This document shows positions 52,435 through 61,986 of a DNA stretch of 64,000 nucleotides, one piece after another. Position 1 is the first letter of the stretch; each line of letters starts with the position of its first letter. Below the pieces are notes generated by a model that was not told the origin of the DNA, ran no database searches, and saw only the letters and a program-made list of their open reading frames with translations. This DNA comes from Algoriphagus formosus (lineage in GTDB: Bacteria > Bacteroidota > Bacteroidia > Cytophagales > Cyclobacteriaceae): assembly GCF_002807035.1 (NCBI RefSeq), contig NZ_NIUC01000002.1, forward strand, positions 1,827,267 through 1,891,266. The letters are read 5' to 3'. A program made the translations under genes and the position numbers.

Positions 52435-53364
52435 TCAACTCTCTTTAAGTAAGCTCCAAAACTCTTCCCGCATCTTATCCGCATCGATCTCGGTATAGAC
52501 CTGTACCACTCTCGGGGTGTTTTCCGGAGGAGTCATGACAGAAGAAACCGTCGCCCACTCAGGATGAATGTAAGCCATCACCAATGCTAAATCCCACATC
52601 ACCCGGGTTTTGTCCTGTGGGTTGTGTACTCGCCAGCGATCTGCTAAAATCTTCTCGATTGCCACGTTTTCATCCAGTCTCGCATAGGTCTCATCCCGAT
52701 CAAACTTCAAAGCAAAGGAAGTCGTCGTGGTCATGATGGTGAAGTCCAGTCCTTCAAGATTAAGCAAGTAATCAAAGGCATTTAGGTCACAGCGGATATT
52801 GAATTCACTTTTGTTCCAAGCCCGAGATTCAGGAGTATACCAGGAACCCAAGGAAAAAAGTCGGATTTTATCTTTGATATCGGGTGCCAAAATCAAAGCT
52901 GTTGCCACATTGGTCATGGCACCAAGTGTCAGGACATGGAGCTTTTCTTCTCCTTTCATCTTCCGGGCTTCGGCGATAATGGCCTGAGCTGCCGGAGAAT
53001 CTCTTGGGTCCTGCTGTCCCCATGCCCTTCCGATCTGCCGATCCGCACCCAAGGGATGCGGGATGTCCATTCGACCCATGGCAGCAAGAATCTCCTCATT
53101 GAGGCGCTGACTTTCTTCGACTGGCTTGAGCGTCGCGGTTTCGTAGGCATTCCACTTTTCGAAGACATTCAGGTCAGCATTATTGAAGTGAGCCGAACTC
53201 AGCCCGATCAGGTCGATTCCCGGCACTTTTACCAAATAGGCAATGGCATAGAGGTCGTCCATTTCATTACCTGTGTCGGAATCCAACCATACTTTCTGCT
53301 GGGCGAATGAAATGCTTTGAAATAGACAAAAACAGTAAATAAGTAGGAAAAAGGGTCTGTTCAT
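52435..53364 (-). CDS. Nucleoside hydrolase-like protein, secreted
   Basis: 309 residues with a signal peptide ending ISFAQQ. The metal-binding motif reads DSDTGNEMDD, in which two residues are inserted compared with the classical DxDxGxDD of inosine-uridine hydrolases. The second site is FNIRCDLNAFDYLL. LGAMTNVATAL is retained. It may cleave N-ribosyl or other glycosidic bonds in the periplasm. It is 67 bp upstream of the Gfo/Idh gene, forming an operon with it. Confidence 0.9.
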   Translation of the reverse strand: MNRPFFLLIYCFCLFQSISFAQQKVWLDSDTGNEMDDLYAIAYLVKVPGIDLIGLSSAHFNNADLNVFEKWNAYETATLKPVEESQRLNEEILAAMGRMDIPHPLGADRQIGRAWGQQDPRDSPAAQAIIAEARKMKGEEKLHVLTLGAMTNVATALILAPDIKDKIRLFSLGSWYTPESRAWNKSEFNIRCDLNAFDYLLNLEGLDFTIMTTTTSFALKFDRDETYARLDENVAIEKILADRWRVHNPQDKTRVMWDLALVMAYIHPEWATVSSVMTPPENTPRVVQVYTEIDADKMREEFWSLLKES

Positions 53365-53467
53365 AAGTTTCTTTAGGTTTAGCTTCCAAGATAAAAAGAT
53401 TGTCTGAAAAAGGGTAGGCTAGCTAATTTCCAGAAAAGCTTATCTTAAGCGCATAAATCATTCCGCC

Positions 53468-55111
53468 ATGCAAAAGCTTGCTCTATTCCATCTCCTTGGC
53501 TTTTTTCTTTTCTCCTGCCAGGAAAAAACTCCCCAATCCGAACAAATCACCTATCCTGAGCGACCCAATATCGTCTGGATCGTCGTGGAGGATATGTCTC
53601 CTGTGCATTTGGAAACTTACGGGGGCACAGGTGGTAAAACTCCGAACTTGAATGCCTTGGCAGCCGAATCCCTGCAATACCAAAATGCCTTTTCAACTGC
53701 GGGCGTTTGTGCTCCAAGTCGGGCGGCTTTGATCACGGGAGCCTATCAGACTTCCATCGGAGCCCATCACATGCGTACCACGGGCATGTCAGCAAATGCC
53801 TTGGATGCTTATCCCCCTGGTTTTAAAAGTTACAATGTGGTCTTGCCAGAGGGGATGATTCCATACCCCATTCATTTGAGAATGGCGGGCTACTATGTGA
53901 GTAATAATGTAAAGGAAGACTACCAGTTTGAGAGTCCGGTTTTTATGTGGGATGAAAGCAGTAGAAATGCCCATTGGAGAAATAGAAATGATCCCGACCA
54001 ACCTTTCTTTTCGATTTTCAATTTTACTACCACCCATGAATCCCAGGTTTGGGCTCGGGAAGGGAAAGACAGCCTCTGGGTAGACCCCAAAGACGTGACT
54101 GTGCCTCCAGTTTATCCGGATGATTCACTTACCCGAAGGACTATTGCCCGATTTATCACCAATGTGATGAGGATGGATGCCCAGGTCGGGGAGGTGATTG
54201 CCCAACTGAAAGAGGACGGGCTATATGACAATACCATCATTTTCTTTTACTCCGACCATGGGGATGGGATGCCTTATTTCAAGCGGGAATTGTATGATCG
54301 AGGTTTGAAAGTGCCTTTGTTGGTCAAAGCTCCTTGGCTGGAAGGGGGGACAAAGACGGATGAACTGGTCAGTTTTGTGGATTTCGGGCCAACGCTACTT
54401 TCACTTGCTGGAATTCCAATTCCGGAAAGTATGCAGGGACAGGCTTTTCTCGGAGAGCAAAAGTCGGAGCCTAGAAACTATGTCTATGCCGCCCGGGATC
54501 GAATGGACTCAGAATACGATCGGGTGAGGGCGGTTTCAGATGGGCGTTTTAAATACATCAGAAACTACATGCCCGAAAAGCCGAATTACCAAAATATCCA
54601 ATACAGGCTTCAAAATCCCTTGATGGGTCACCTTTTGGACTTGAACGAAAAAGGACAATTGAATGAAAATCAAGCCCGTTGGTTTGCTCAAAGCAAGCCT
54701 GAGGAGGAACTCTACGACACCCAAAATGATCCTTGGGAGTTTAACAACCTTGTAGGGAATCCGGAGTATGCCGATAAATTAGAAGAGCTGCGCAAAGCCC
54801 ATAAGGACTGGGTCGCTGAGTACGGAGACAAAGGTGCCCTGAATGAAATGGAAATGGTGAAAGCCATGTGGAATGGAGGCGAAAATCCTCCCGTAACTTC
54901 TCCAGCTGAGGTGAGTTTTTCCGAGGGCAAAGCCACTTTAAGTTGCCCAACTTCTTCTACTTTAATCGGCTGGAGAAAGTCCAGCAGCGATTCATGGAAG
55001 ATCTACACCGGACCTTTTGAAGCAGTGGCAGGAGATTCATTATATGTGAATAGCCATCGAATAGGCTTTGAGGCTGTGGAGGTTTCCATGAAATTGGGTA
55101 ATAGGGATTGA
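53468..55111 (+). CDS. Sulfatase, lipoprotein
   Basis: 547 residues. Signal peptide with lipobox LFSC (Cys17). The formylglycine site is CAPSR at 81-85 (C-x-P-S-R), so a formylglycine-generating enzyme is expected elsewhere in the genome. Metal-binding NIVWIVVEDM (residues ~34-43) and YSDHGDGMPYFKREL are in place. The C-terminal ~50 residues (VSFSEGKATLSCP...) form an extra beta domain. The substrate is probably a sulfated glycan or other sulfate ester. Divergent from the nucleoside hydrolase gene. Confidence 0.94.
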   Translation: MQKLALFHLLGFFLFSCQEKTPQSEQITYPERPNIVWIVVEDMSPVHLETYGGTGGKTPNLNALAAESLQYQNAFSTAGVCAPSRAALITGAYQTSIGAHHMRTTGMSANALDAYPPGFKSYNVVLPEGMIPYPIHLRMAGYYVSNNVKEDYQFESPVFMWDESSRNAHWRNRNDPDQPFFSIFNFTTTHESQVWAREGKDSLWVDPKDVTVPPVYPDDSLTRRTIARFITNVMRMDAQVGEVIAQLKEDGLYDNTIIFFYSDHGDGMPYFKRELYDRGLKVPLLVKAPWLEGGTKTDELVSFVDFGPTLLSLAGIPIPESMQGQAFLGEQKSEPRNYVYAARDRMDSEYDRVRAVSDGRFKYIRNYMPEKPNYQNIQYRLQNPLMGHLLDLNEKGQLNENQARWFAQSKPEEELYDTQNDPWEFNNLVGNPEYADKLEELRKAHKDWVAEYGDKGALNEMEMVKAMWNGGENPPVTSPAEVSFSEGKATLSCPTSSTLIGWRKSSSDSWKIYTGPFEAVAGDSLYVNSHRIGFEAVEVSMKLGNRD

Positions 55112-55130
55112 AAAAAAATAGACAAAACAT

Positions 55131-55158
55131 GAACTACTGAAAAGTAATTAGTTCTTTT
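55131..55158 (+). terminator. Weak terminator after the sulfatase gene
   Basis: GAACTA and TAGTTC flank 12 bp and are followed by six T. The stem is only 6 bp. Confidence 0.5.
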
Positions 55159-55182
55159 TTCAGTGAAACATCTTCATAAGGA

Positions 55183-55965
55183 CTATTTGTCATGCCCTAT
55201 CAAAGGATATAATAAGAAAAGTCCAAAATTCAAGGTTCGGACCTTAATTGTATCCTCGTACGTTACAGATTGACTACCTCCTGGACTTGTACGGGGAAAT
55301 ATAGAGTAGTCAAAATCTGCCCGTTGATAACTGACTTCCAAGCCTAATTGAAATTTTCCAATAGCCCTGGATACTTGCAGATTTCCTCCCGCGGTAATAG
55401 AGGATAAACTGGGTTTAGAGCCGGCATGTGCCCATGTTAGAGTTTCATTACCCACTACCCTAACCATCTCGTAATAAGGGTAGTTGATCTGTCCGTAGCC
55501 TAGAAATATTCCCGTTCGATATTCCCAACTTCCTTGTTTCAAGAAATATCCTAACCCAGGAGTGATTGATAGCATGTTGTTATTTTCATGAAAAAAGCGA
55601 AAATCCAATCCGTAAAGATCATTGACGAAATCTTCCATTTCGATAACAGAGATCGGATTGTTTGTTACACCTGATCTAAGAAATACATAAAAGTTACCGG
55701 CTAAATGATAATTAAGGGTTCCGTGAATAGAGTAGCCAACTTTTGCAAATCCATTGCTAGCCTTGGAAATACTCGCAAGATTGGGTACACTAGAATCTGG
55801 AAAATAAACGGCAGCATTTTCCATATTTTTTCCTCCGAATACACCCACTGGAAAGGATGGACCTGCACTAATAGATAATGAGAATCTCCGGGGTGGATTT
55901 ACTTGAGAAAAGGAAGATTGAAGCGTAAAGCCAAAGAATAAAACCAGCAGTATTAAATTTTTCAT
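55183..55965 (-). CDS. Putative outer membrane beta-barrel protein
   Basis: 260 residues with a signal peptide (MKNLILLVLFFGFTLQSSFSQ). Repeated amphipathic strands (FSLSISAGPSFPVGVFGG, YEDTIKVRTLNFGLFLLYPLIG) fit a porin-like outer membrane barrel. No named family. It is 6 bp downstream of a small signal-peptide ORF. Confidence 0.8.
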   Translation of the reverse strand: MKNLILLVLFFGFTLQSSFSQVNPPRRFSLSISAGPSFPVGVFGGKNMENAAVYFPDSSVPNLASISKASNGFAKVGYSIHGTLNYHLAGNFYVFLRSGVTNNPISVIEMEDFVNDLYGLDFRFFHENNNMLSITPGLGYFLKQGSWEYRTGIFLGYGQINYPYYEMVRVVGNETLTWAHAGSKPSLSSITAGGNLQVSRAIGKFQLGLEVSYQRADFDYSIFPRTSPGGSQSVTYEDTIKVRTLNFGLFLLYPLIGHDK

Positions 55966-55971
55966 GAGGAG

Positions 55972-56175
55972 CTATTTTGATAGGATTAATCGTTCTTGAT
56001 GAATCATTTTCCATTTGTATTTAGCACCCATATGGCAATCAGAAAGTCTTTTAGACCCATACAATGATTCGTTTATTTTCCAGAAACTGTTACTTTGATC
56101 GGAAAAGCATACTGCTTGAGAAAAACCAAAATTCCAATTAAGGAATATGGATAGGATCAATACAAGTTTTTTCAT
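55972..56175 (-). CDS. Small secreted protein, function unknown
   Basis: 67 residues. N-terminus MKKLVLILSIFLNWNFGFSQ is a plausible signal peptide, and the mature part has two Cys (AVCFSD, SDCHMG). It lies 6 bp upstream of the barrel gene, consistent with an operon. It might be a fragment of a longer gene, but no continuation was found. Kept because of the signal peptide and spacing. Confidence 0.5.
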   Translation of the reverse strand: MKKLVLILSIFLNWNFGFSQAVCFSDQSNSFWKINESLYGSKRLSDCHMGAKYKWKMIHQERLILSK

Positions 56176-56336
56176 TTCAAAAGCACTTAGTTAAAAATAT
56201 TAAAAGCAAATGCCACAAACAATAGGAAAGCTAAATTAGTCGCCACAATAATTTAGGTCATTTGTTTCTTAAAAAGTGATTTTAAATTACGGGAAAGCTT
56301 TCTTCAAGAAAATCACAAAAGAGTATAAATTCTATT

Positions 56337-57839
56337 TCACTCCCAACTTAGTAAACACCCCATCTCCTTCACCTCACCAAAAGGAGGCCGAATTCGGTAT
56401 TCTTCGATTTGTTTTTGCCAGTCAATATCCTTCATCTGATAGTCGGGAGTGTAGCGCAGTTCATCCCAATAGGTGGATTTGGGGTTTTCAAATCTAGGGT
56501 CGCCCGTTTTCTCCATCCAATCCAAGAGTTCCTTTCTCATTTCTTCCTTGACGCTTGCAAAACTCGGATCGATTGCCAGGTTATTCAGTTGATAGGGGTC
56601 TTTTACTATATCGTAGAGTTCCTCCTCCGGCCTAGGGCCAAAGGCCAATTGGAAGTAATCCGGCTGTCCTGCTTGAGCTTTCCCCTCCAAGGCCATCATC
56701 AAAAACTTGGTAATGGAATGATCCACATCCCCGTATTGCCCGACGGACTGATGGACTGTCGGGTCACCGGCAGGATTTCGCTCCGGCATGGGATTCCAGA
56801 TGTAGAGGTATTGATGAGTTCGAACTGCCCGCATGGGATAGCTCAGATCGCCCTTTCTGACATTGGCATGACGCTCCCGCTCTAGAAATACCTGATCCCG
56901 ATCTTGTTTTTCTCCATCTAAAAATGCCCAAAGGGATTGTCCGCTCATATTTTCAGGATTTTTTCCGGCTGCCTCTAAAAAACTCGGAGCGAAGTCTACA
57001 AAATTTACAAATTCATGAACCACCGTTCCTGACTTGACTTTTTTGGGCCAGCGAATCGCCAAAGGCATCCGAGTGCCGTAGTCATAGAGATTGGCTTTGG
57101 CGCGGGGAAAAGGCATCCCATTATCACTCGTCATCACGATGATGGTATTGTCCAGTTCTCCGATTTCCTCCAGCATTGCGATCAGCTGCCCGCATTCCCG
57201 GTCAAAGCGCTCGATCTCGAAGTAATAATCCAGGATATCATTTCGCACGCAGTCATTATCCGGGAAAAAGCCGGGAACTACCACATCTTCTAGTTTCATC
57301 CCAGCCTGAATTCCCGTGTTTGCCACGTACTCCCGATGCGGGTCCGAACTCCCAAACCAAAAGGCAAAAGGAGCTCCATTCGGTCGGTTTTTCAAAAATT
57401 CAGTAAAATCCGAGTAGCTTTTCCCGGCAGGATTGTGTTCCAAACCTGAAACTTTGAAATCTCCCGGTCCCCAGCCTTTGCGCGTAGAACCAGTGAAGTA
57501 GCCCATTTCCTCCAACAAACTCACATAGGTAGGATATTGTGCCGGCCATTCCGACCAAAGGTTTCCACCGCTTTCGTTTTCATGAGGATAGCGCCCGGTG
57601 AGGATACTTGCCCGGGAAGGGGAGCAGGAAGGTGAAGCCGTGTAGGCATTGGTGAAAAGTGCTCCTTCAGCTGCCAATCGATCAAAAGTGGGCGTTCTGA
57701 CTACTTTGTCTCCATAAACTCGCGCGTGCGGAAAAGACCAATCATCGGCGATCAGAAAGAGGATATTGGGCTTTTTATCTTGCCCAAAAACGGAAATCGA
57801 AGAAAGGAATAAAAGGAGTGAGATAAATATTGCCTTCAT
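56337..57839 (-). CDS. Sulfatase (arylsulfatase A-like), secreted
   Basis: 500 residues with a signal peptide ending SVFGQ. Formylglycine motif CSPSR at 72-76 followed by ASILTGRYP, metal ligands in ILFLIADDW and MTSDNGMPFPR, and C-terminal domain with EEELYDIVKDPYQLNNL. Probably acts on sulfated substrates in the periplasm. It is the second sulfatase here, on the opposite strand to that at 53468. Low identity between the two suggests different substrates. Confidence 0.94.
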   Translation of the reverse strand: MKAIFISLLLFLSSISVFGQDKKPNILFLIADDWSFPHARVYGDKVVRTPTFDRLAAEGALFTNAYTASPSCSPSRASILTGRYPHENESGGNLWSEWPAQYPTYVSLLEEMGYFTGSTRKGWGPGDFKVSGLEHNPAGKSYSDFTEFLKNRPNGAPFAFWFGSSDPHREYVANTGIQAGMKLEDVVVPGFFPDNDCVRNDILDYYFEIERFDRECGQLIAMLEEIGELDNTIIVMTSDNGMPFPRAKANLYDYGTRMPLAIRWPKKVKSGTVVHEFVNFVDFAPSFLEAAGKNPENMSGQSLWAFLDGEKQDRDQVFLERERHANVRKGDLSYPMRAVRTHQYLYIWNPMPERNPAGDPTVHQSVGQYGDVDHSITKFLMMALEGKAQAGQPDYFQLAFGPRPEEELYDIVKDPYQLNNLAIDPSFASVKEEMRKELLDWMEKTGDPRFENPKSTYWDELRYTPDYQMKDIDWQKQIEEYRIRPPFGEVKEMGCLLSWE

Positions 57840-57913
57840 CTTATAGCGATTTGATCTTGAGTAAGATACTCAGCCATTTTCTGTGGACCAAATGAAGTTA
57901 AATCTCAAATGGT

Positions 57914-58714
57914 TTAAGGCATTCTTAACTTATATAGCTGAAATCTTCCTCCTCGTAGGATGTTGAGATCAATATATTCCCCAATTCCTTCCAGACTGCC
58001 TTTTTCAGAAAATTGCCAGATGACCCAGTTTCCGGTTTTTGGTTCATCAATTGAATTGTAATTGGCCACCCAAATTGGATATTCATCGAAGCCTTGATTA
58101 TGAAGCACTTCCCAGAAAAACCGATCTCCGGTGTAAATCATCGGCTTGACCCCAAAATGTGCCTCTACCAAATTGAGCCAGTTTTTGATCCCTTGCCTCA
58201 AGCGATGCCTACTTTGAATGGTGCTGTGCTTTTCAATATCCAATACAGGGATTAAATCTCCCGATTGAAGCTGAACTGTTTGGATGAAGTTTTTAGCCTG
58301 TTTGGTGCTGTTTTCATTTGGGCGATAATAATGGTAAGCCCCTTTAAGAATAGAATGGTTTTTTGCTGCTTCCCAATTTTGCTTGTATCTCTTATCCAAC
58401 CCATCCGATCCCATAGTTGCTCGGATTATCAAAAATTCAATCGGGCGATTTTGAAGTTGAATTTGAAGTTTTGAAAAATTGATTTTCCCCTGATATTCTG
58501 AAATATCAATGCCGAGAATCCCGTCCGGAAAGTTTTCAAAGACATTAGCGAATTTGAAAGATTCGCTCCATTTTGGACTTGGGCCGGTATAGTCTGACAA
58601 TTCTCTTTTGATCCATTTGGAATACCGAATTGTAAAATAAACTCCACCAATCAGAGTCAGGGAGATGAAAATTATAACCCAAGTCCATGAGCTGGAATTC
58701 TGTTTTCGGGGCAT
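57914..58714 (-). CDS. Glycoside hydrolase family 25 (lysozyme-like), membrane-anchored
   Basis: 266 residues with an N-terminal membrane helix (WTWVIIFISLTLIGGVYFTI). Catalytic domain starts at GIDISEYQGKINF and contains the acidic PVLDIE motif (Asp/Glu), AYHYYRPNENS and VWQF-type WVIWQFSEKG, typical GH25 muramidase features. It would cleave peptidoglycan in the periplasm. Located just upstream of the end of the amylase gene, 15 bp away. Confidence 0.93.
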   Translation of the reverse strand: MPRKQNSSSWTWVIIFISLTLIGGVYFTIRYSKWIKRELSDYTGPSPKWSESFKFANVFENFPDGILGIDISEYQGKINFSKLQIQLQNRPIEFLIIRATMGSDGLDKRYKQNWEAAKNHSILKGAYHYYRPNENSTKQAKNFIQTVQLQSGDLIPVLDIEKHSTIQSRHRLRQGIKNWLNLVEAHFGVKPMIYTGDRFFWEVLHNQGFDEYPIWVANYNSIDEPKTGNWVIWQFSEKGSLEGIGEYIDLNILRGGRFQLYKLRMP

Positions 58715-58729
58715 TGATCAAATGAAGTC

Positions 58730-60589
58730 TTAAAGGATTTCAAAAGCAGCCGACTCCCAAGGGCCAAAGTCCAGATCAATCTCGGCACCTTCATCAGTGA
58801 CCCGAAGCATAGTCTTTTTCTTCCCAAACATCAGCTCTTTAATCTCACGCTCTCCTTTTTCCAGCTTCCATGCATTTAATAGTTCCGGAGAAAGTTTCAA
58901 GGTGGTCTTTACCGATTGGAATTCATCAAAGTTGGTTACTACGATCAGCTTCTGACTTTCATCCCAGCGGGCAAATGCAAAAGCCTTGTCGGTGTAAGCA
59001 GGGTTTTGGGACCGGTTGAAGGAGTGCAATTCCATATACTTTCCCATCAGCGCCGAACTGTTTCGGGTAAAGTTCAGGACTTCGGAATAGTAGTTTCGAA
59101 GGGCTTTTTCATTTTCCGAAAGTTGCCCTCCGTCGAATTTTCCTCCATTCATCCACTTCTGATGCTTAGGCACTCCGATGTAATCAAAAATGGAAGTCCG
59201 GCTAGGTTGCCCAAACCCTGCCTTTTCGGCCCCGGGTTCTCCAACCTCCTGCCCAAAATAAATCATCGTCGGAGAAGTGGAAACCGTCGCAGAAACCACC
59301 ATGGCAGGCATGGCCTTCCAGGGATTCCCGGCAAACTCCGGACTGGCAATTCGCTGCTCGTCGTGGTTTTCCAAAAAGTGCAGCATGTGGTGCTCTATAT
59401 TCCGCTGGGATTCAAAAATTGCCGGCAAATGATCGGTCGAGCCGTGACCGTACATGATATTTTTTAGCGTATCGTAAAGCTCTACCTTGTCGTAGAGGTA
59501 GTCCATTTTGCCTTTCCAAAGGTAATCCCGATACAAAGTAGGTTGATAGACCTCCGCCATCAAAAAAGCATCTGGGTTGGTATGTTTGATGTGAGAATTC
59601 AAATAAGACCAAAACTCCACCGGTACCATTTCGGCCATATCGAAGCGGAAACCATCCACGCCTTTGCCCAACCAAAACTGAGTGATGTCCTTGAATTTCT
59701 TCCAGGAATCCGGCACTTCCTTCCCCTGCCAAAACTCATAATGCGCTTTCCAATCCAAGGAATCGGCTCCTGCAGGGAGTTCGTCAAAATCCTTTTTCCC
59801 ATCCGGACTTACTCCATAATTGATTTTAACTGTCTCGTACCAATCATAGAAATCAGGCTGAGCCAATCGGGAACCGTTTCCGGTCCATTTGGCAGGGTTT
59901 TCATCAAACTTTCCATCCGCTAAGGGATGCTTTTCTCCACCCAGCGGCTGGTAGCCATTTTTGGGTTCAGGTACCTGAAAAGCTTCTCCCGGGATATAGT
60001 AAAAGTTGTTATCCTTGGCGTATTCGACCGTTTTATCATCATCGGCTCCAAAATCACGAACTCCGGCCGGGTTGTTTTTTCCTTCATAAAATCGGGAAAC
60101 ATGATTGGGTACGATATCGATGATCACCTTCATGTCATGCTTGTGCGTACGGGCGATCAAGGCTTCGAATTCTTCCATCCGCTTAGTCACATCCACCGCC
60201 AAGTCGGGATTGACCTGATAGTAATCTCGTACCGCATAGGGCGAACCTGCCCTTCCTTTGATCACATCCGGATCATCCGAACTCACGCCGATCTCCGGAA
60301 AATCTCCAATCACGCCATGATGAGGCACTCCGGTGTACCAGATATGGGATACGCCCAGTTTTTTGATTTCTTCCAAAGCAGTATCCGTGAATTCATTAAA
60401 CTTCCCAACACCGTTTTCTTCCTTGGTGCCCCAAGGTTTGTTGGTGGTGTTCGTATTGCCAAAAAGGCGGGTAAAGACCTGATAAACGACTATTTTCTGG
60501 GGTTTCATAGGTTCGGATTCTTGGGATTTTGGAGCTTGGCAGGAAAGGGCTCCCGCTACCAAAACTGCCGGGATTAAAAATTTCTTCAT
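58730..60589 (-). CDS. GH13 alpha-amylase family lipoprotein
   Basis: 619 residues from the ATG at 60589; an upstream in-frame start adds 24 residues with no lipobox. Lipobox AGALSC at Cys17. Catalytic residues are Asp317 (GFRFDMAE), Glu346 (LMAEVYQP) and Asp410 (FLENHDEQR), with IIDIVPNHVS (region I). Surface alpha-glucan hydrolase, by the lipobox and family. A perfect start context and a 103-bp upstream region with an inverted repeat precede it. It follows the M20 gene on the same strand. Confidence 0.94.
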   Translation of the reverse strand: MKKFLIPAVLVAGALSCQAPKSQESEPMKPQKIVVYQVFTRLFGNTNTTNKPWGTKEENGVGKFNEFTDTALEEIKKLGVSHIWYTGVPHHGVIGDFPEIGVSSDDPDVIKGRAGSPYAVRDYYQVNPDLAVDVTKRMEEFEALIARTHKHDMKVIIDIVPNHVSRFYEGKNNPAGVRDFGADDDKTVEYAKDNNFYYIPGEAFQVPEPKNGYQPLGGEKHPLADGKFDENPAKWTGNGSRLAQPDFYDWYETVKINYGVSPDGKKDFDELPAGADSLDWKAHYEFWQGKEVPDSWKKFKDITQFWLGKGVDGFRFDMAEMVPVEFWSYLNSHIKHTNPDAFLMAEVYQPTLYRDYLWKGKMDYLYDKVELYDTLKNIMYGHGSTDHLPAIFESQRNIEHHMLHFLENHDEQRIASPEFAGNPWKAMPAMVVSATVSTSPTMIYFGQEVGEPGAEKAGFGQPSRTSIFDYIGVPKHQKWMNGGKFDGGQLSENEKALRNYYSEVLNFTRNSSALMGKYMELHSFNRSQNPAYTDKAFAFARWDESQKLIVVTNFDEFQSVKTTLKLSPELLNAWKLEKGEREIKELMFGKKKTMLRVTDEGAEIDLDFGPWESAAFEIL

Positions 60590-60629
60590 GTGGTTAAATT
60601 TTTTTTTAAAGGTCACATGGAATCTTTGA

Positions 60630-60676
60630 CGATTAAAATAATCATTGTCCAGTGTATGCAATAATTATTTTAATCG
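60630..60676. repeat. 18-bp inverted repeat upstream of the amylase gene
   Basis: CGATTAAAATAATCATTG (60630-60647) and CAATAATTATTTTAATCG (60659-60676) match in 17 of 18 positions with an 11-nt spacer. It lies between the M20 stop (60693) and the amylase ATG (60589). It may be the operator of the amylase gene or a terminator of the M20 gene; no T run follows, which favours an operator. Confidence 0.65.
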
Positions 60677-60692
60677 TGTCGATTTCATCAGC

Positions 60693-61982
60693 TTATCGGG
60701 TCAATCGATACAGTAAAATTGTATTTCTTTTGATCAAATCAGGGAATTGCTTCATATTGATCGTCTCGCCGGGAGCATGGGCCCCACGTCCGGAAGCACC
60801 CAAACCGTCCAAGCCGGGTAGGATATCCGCTACATAGGCAATATCTGCCGCACCCCGACTTCCTGGATCGCCAGGCTGCACTTCGCCTAGCCCCATATCC
60901 AAACTCACCTGATTTAGGATTGCTGCCAATTCGTAGTTTTCTTCCCGAGGACTCATGGATGGAATCCCGTCCCGAAAGGTGATTTCTGCATCCGTTTGAT
61001 TAAGATTTCGATCCACGATTTCTTGCATTTTAGCACGGGTTCGTTCTTTTTGTTCTTCTCCCAAAAAGCGCAAATCTCCAGTCACGTATGCTTCTCTTGC
61101 CACAATATTGGTTTTTCCCAAGGCTTCTCCTTTTCCGGTGATCTCGTCATAGGAAATATCCGAACCGCCAATAATTTGTCCCGGGTTGAAGGTGAGGTAC
61201 TGCTCACCGGCTAGCTCTTCTCGAAACTCTGTCAAAATTCGGGCAGCTTCATAGATGGCGCCATAGCCCACACTTTCACGAAATACCCCGCTGGAATGAC
61301 TCTGCCGACCGGAGGTTTTTAAAGTCCAGCCACTGGAACCTCTTCGTGCAACCGTCACTGTATTGAATCCCTGTGCCGTCTCATAGCCTAGAGCGATATC
61401 GTGTGATTTGGATCGCTCGATAAAGTACCGTCGGGAAAGCTCATTGTCCCCCGAACTCTCCTCGTCACCCATAAAGTAAACTGTGACAGTTCGGTCATCC
61501 AGCATTCCCAGTTCATGTAGGGCTTTCAGGCTGGCAAAAACCAACACATCACCGCCTTTCATGTCATTGGCGCCTTGTCCCGTGGCGGTGCTGTCGTTAA
61601 GCCAAGTGAAAGGGGTAAAGGGCATGTCCTTTTCAAAAACCGTATCGATATGTCCGATTAGAAAGAGTTTTTTGCCTTTGTTTCCATTTCGGGTAGCCAC
61701 AAAATGCCCGGCACGATTCACCTCAGCGGGTACTTCCACCCATTCTGTTTGGAAGCCGATCTTTTCAAATTCCCGGGCGAAAACCCGACCTACTTCCCGC
61801 ACTCCTTCCTTATTCAGCGAACCCGAATTGATGTTGATGACTTCTTCAAGGAGAGTGACGGTCTCTTGGTAGTTTTTGTCGATCAGTTCGATCAGTTTTT
61901 GCTCGTCTTTATTGAGTTTTTGCTGCGCAAAGGAGAATAGTGGTCCAAAGGCCAGAATGAGGATCAGGGTGATTTTTTTCAT
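60693..61982 (-). CDS. M20 family metallopeptidase (glutamate carboxypeptidase-like), secreted
   Basis: 429 residues with a signal peptide (LILAFGPLFSFAQ). Di-zinc ligands appear in LFLIGHIDTVFEKD, GQGANDMKGG, MGDEESSGD and ALGYETAQ; the C-terminal GRGAHAPGETIN supplies the last His. This matches the CPG2-like branch, which cleaves C-terminal glutamate from folates or peptides. It is a periplasmic protein. Its start is 4 bp from the DUF1648 gene stop. Confidence 0.94.
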   Translation of the reverse strand: MKKITLILILAFGPLFSFAQQKLNKDEQKLIELIDKNYQETVTLLEEVININSGSLNKEGVREVGRVFAREFEKIGFQTEWVEVPAEVNRAGHFVATRNGNKGKKLFLIGHIDTVFEKDMPFTPFTWLNDSTATGQGANDMKGGDVLVFASLKALHELGMLDDRTVTVYFMGDEESSGDNELSRRYFIERSKSHDIALGYETAQGFNTVTVARRGSSGWTLKTSGRQSHSSGVFRESVGYGAIYEAARILTEFREELAGEQYLTFNPGQIIGGSDISYDEITGKGEALGKTNIVAREAYVTGDLRFLGEEQKERTRAKMQEIVDRNLNQTDAEITFRDGIPSMSPREENYELAAILNQVSLDMGLGEVQPGDPGSRGAADIAYVADILPGLDGLGASGRGAHAPGETINMKQFPDLIKRNTILLYRLTR

Positions 61983-61986
61983 CTAT

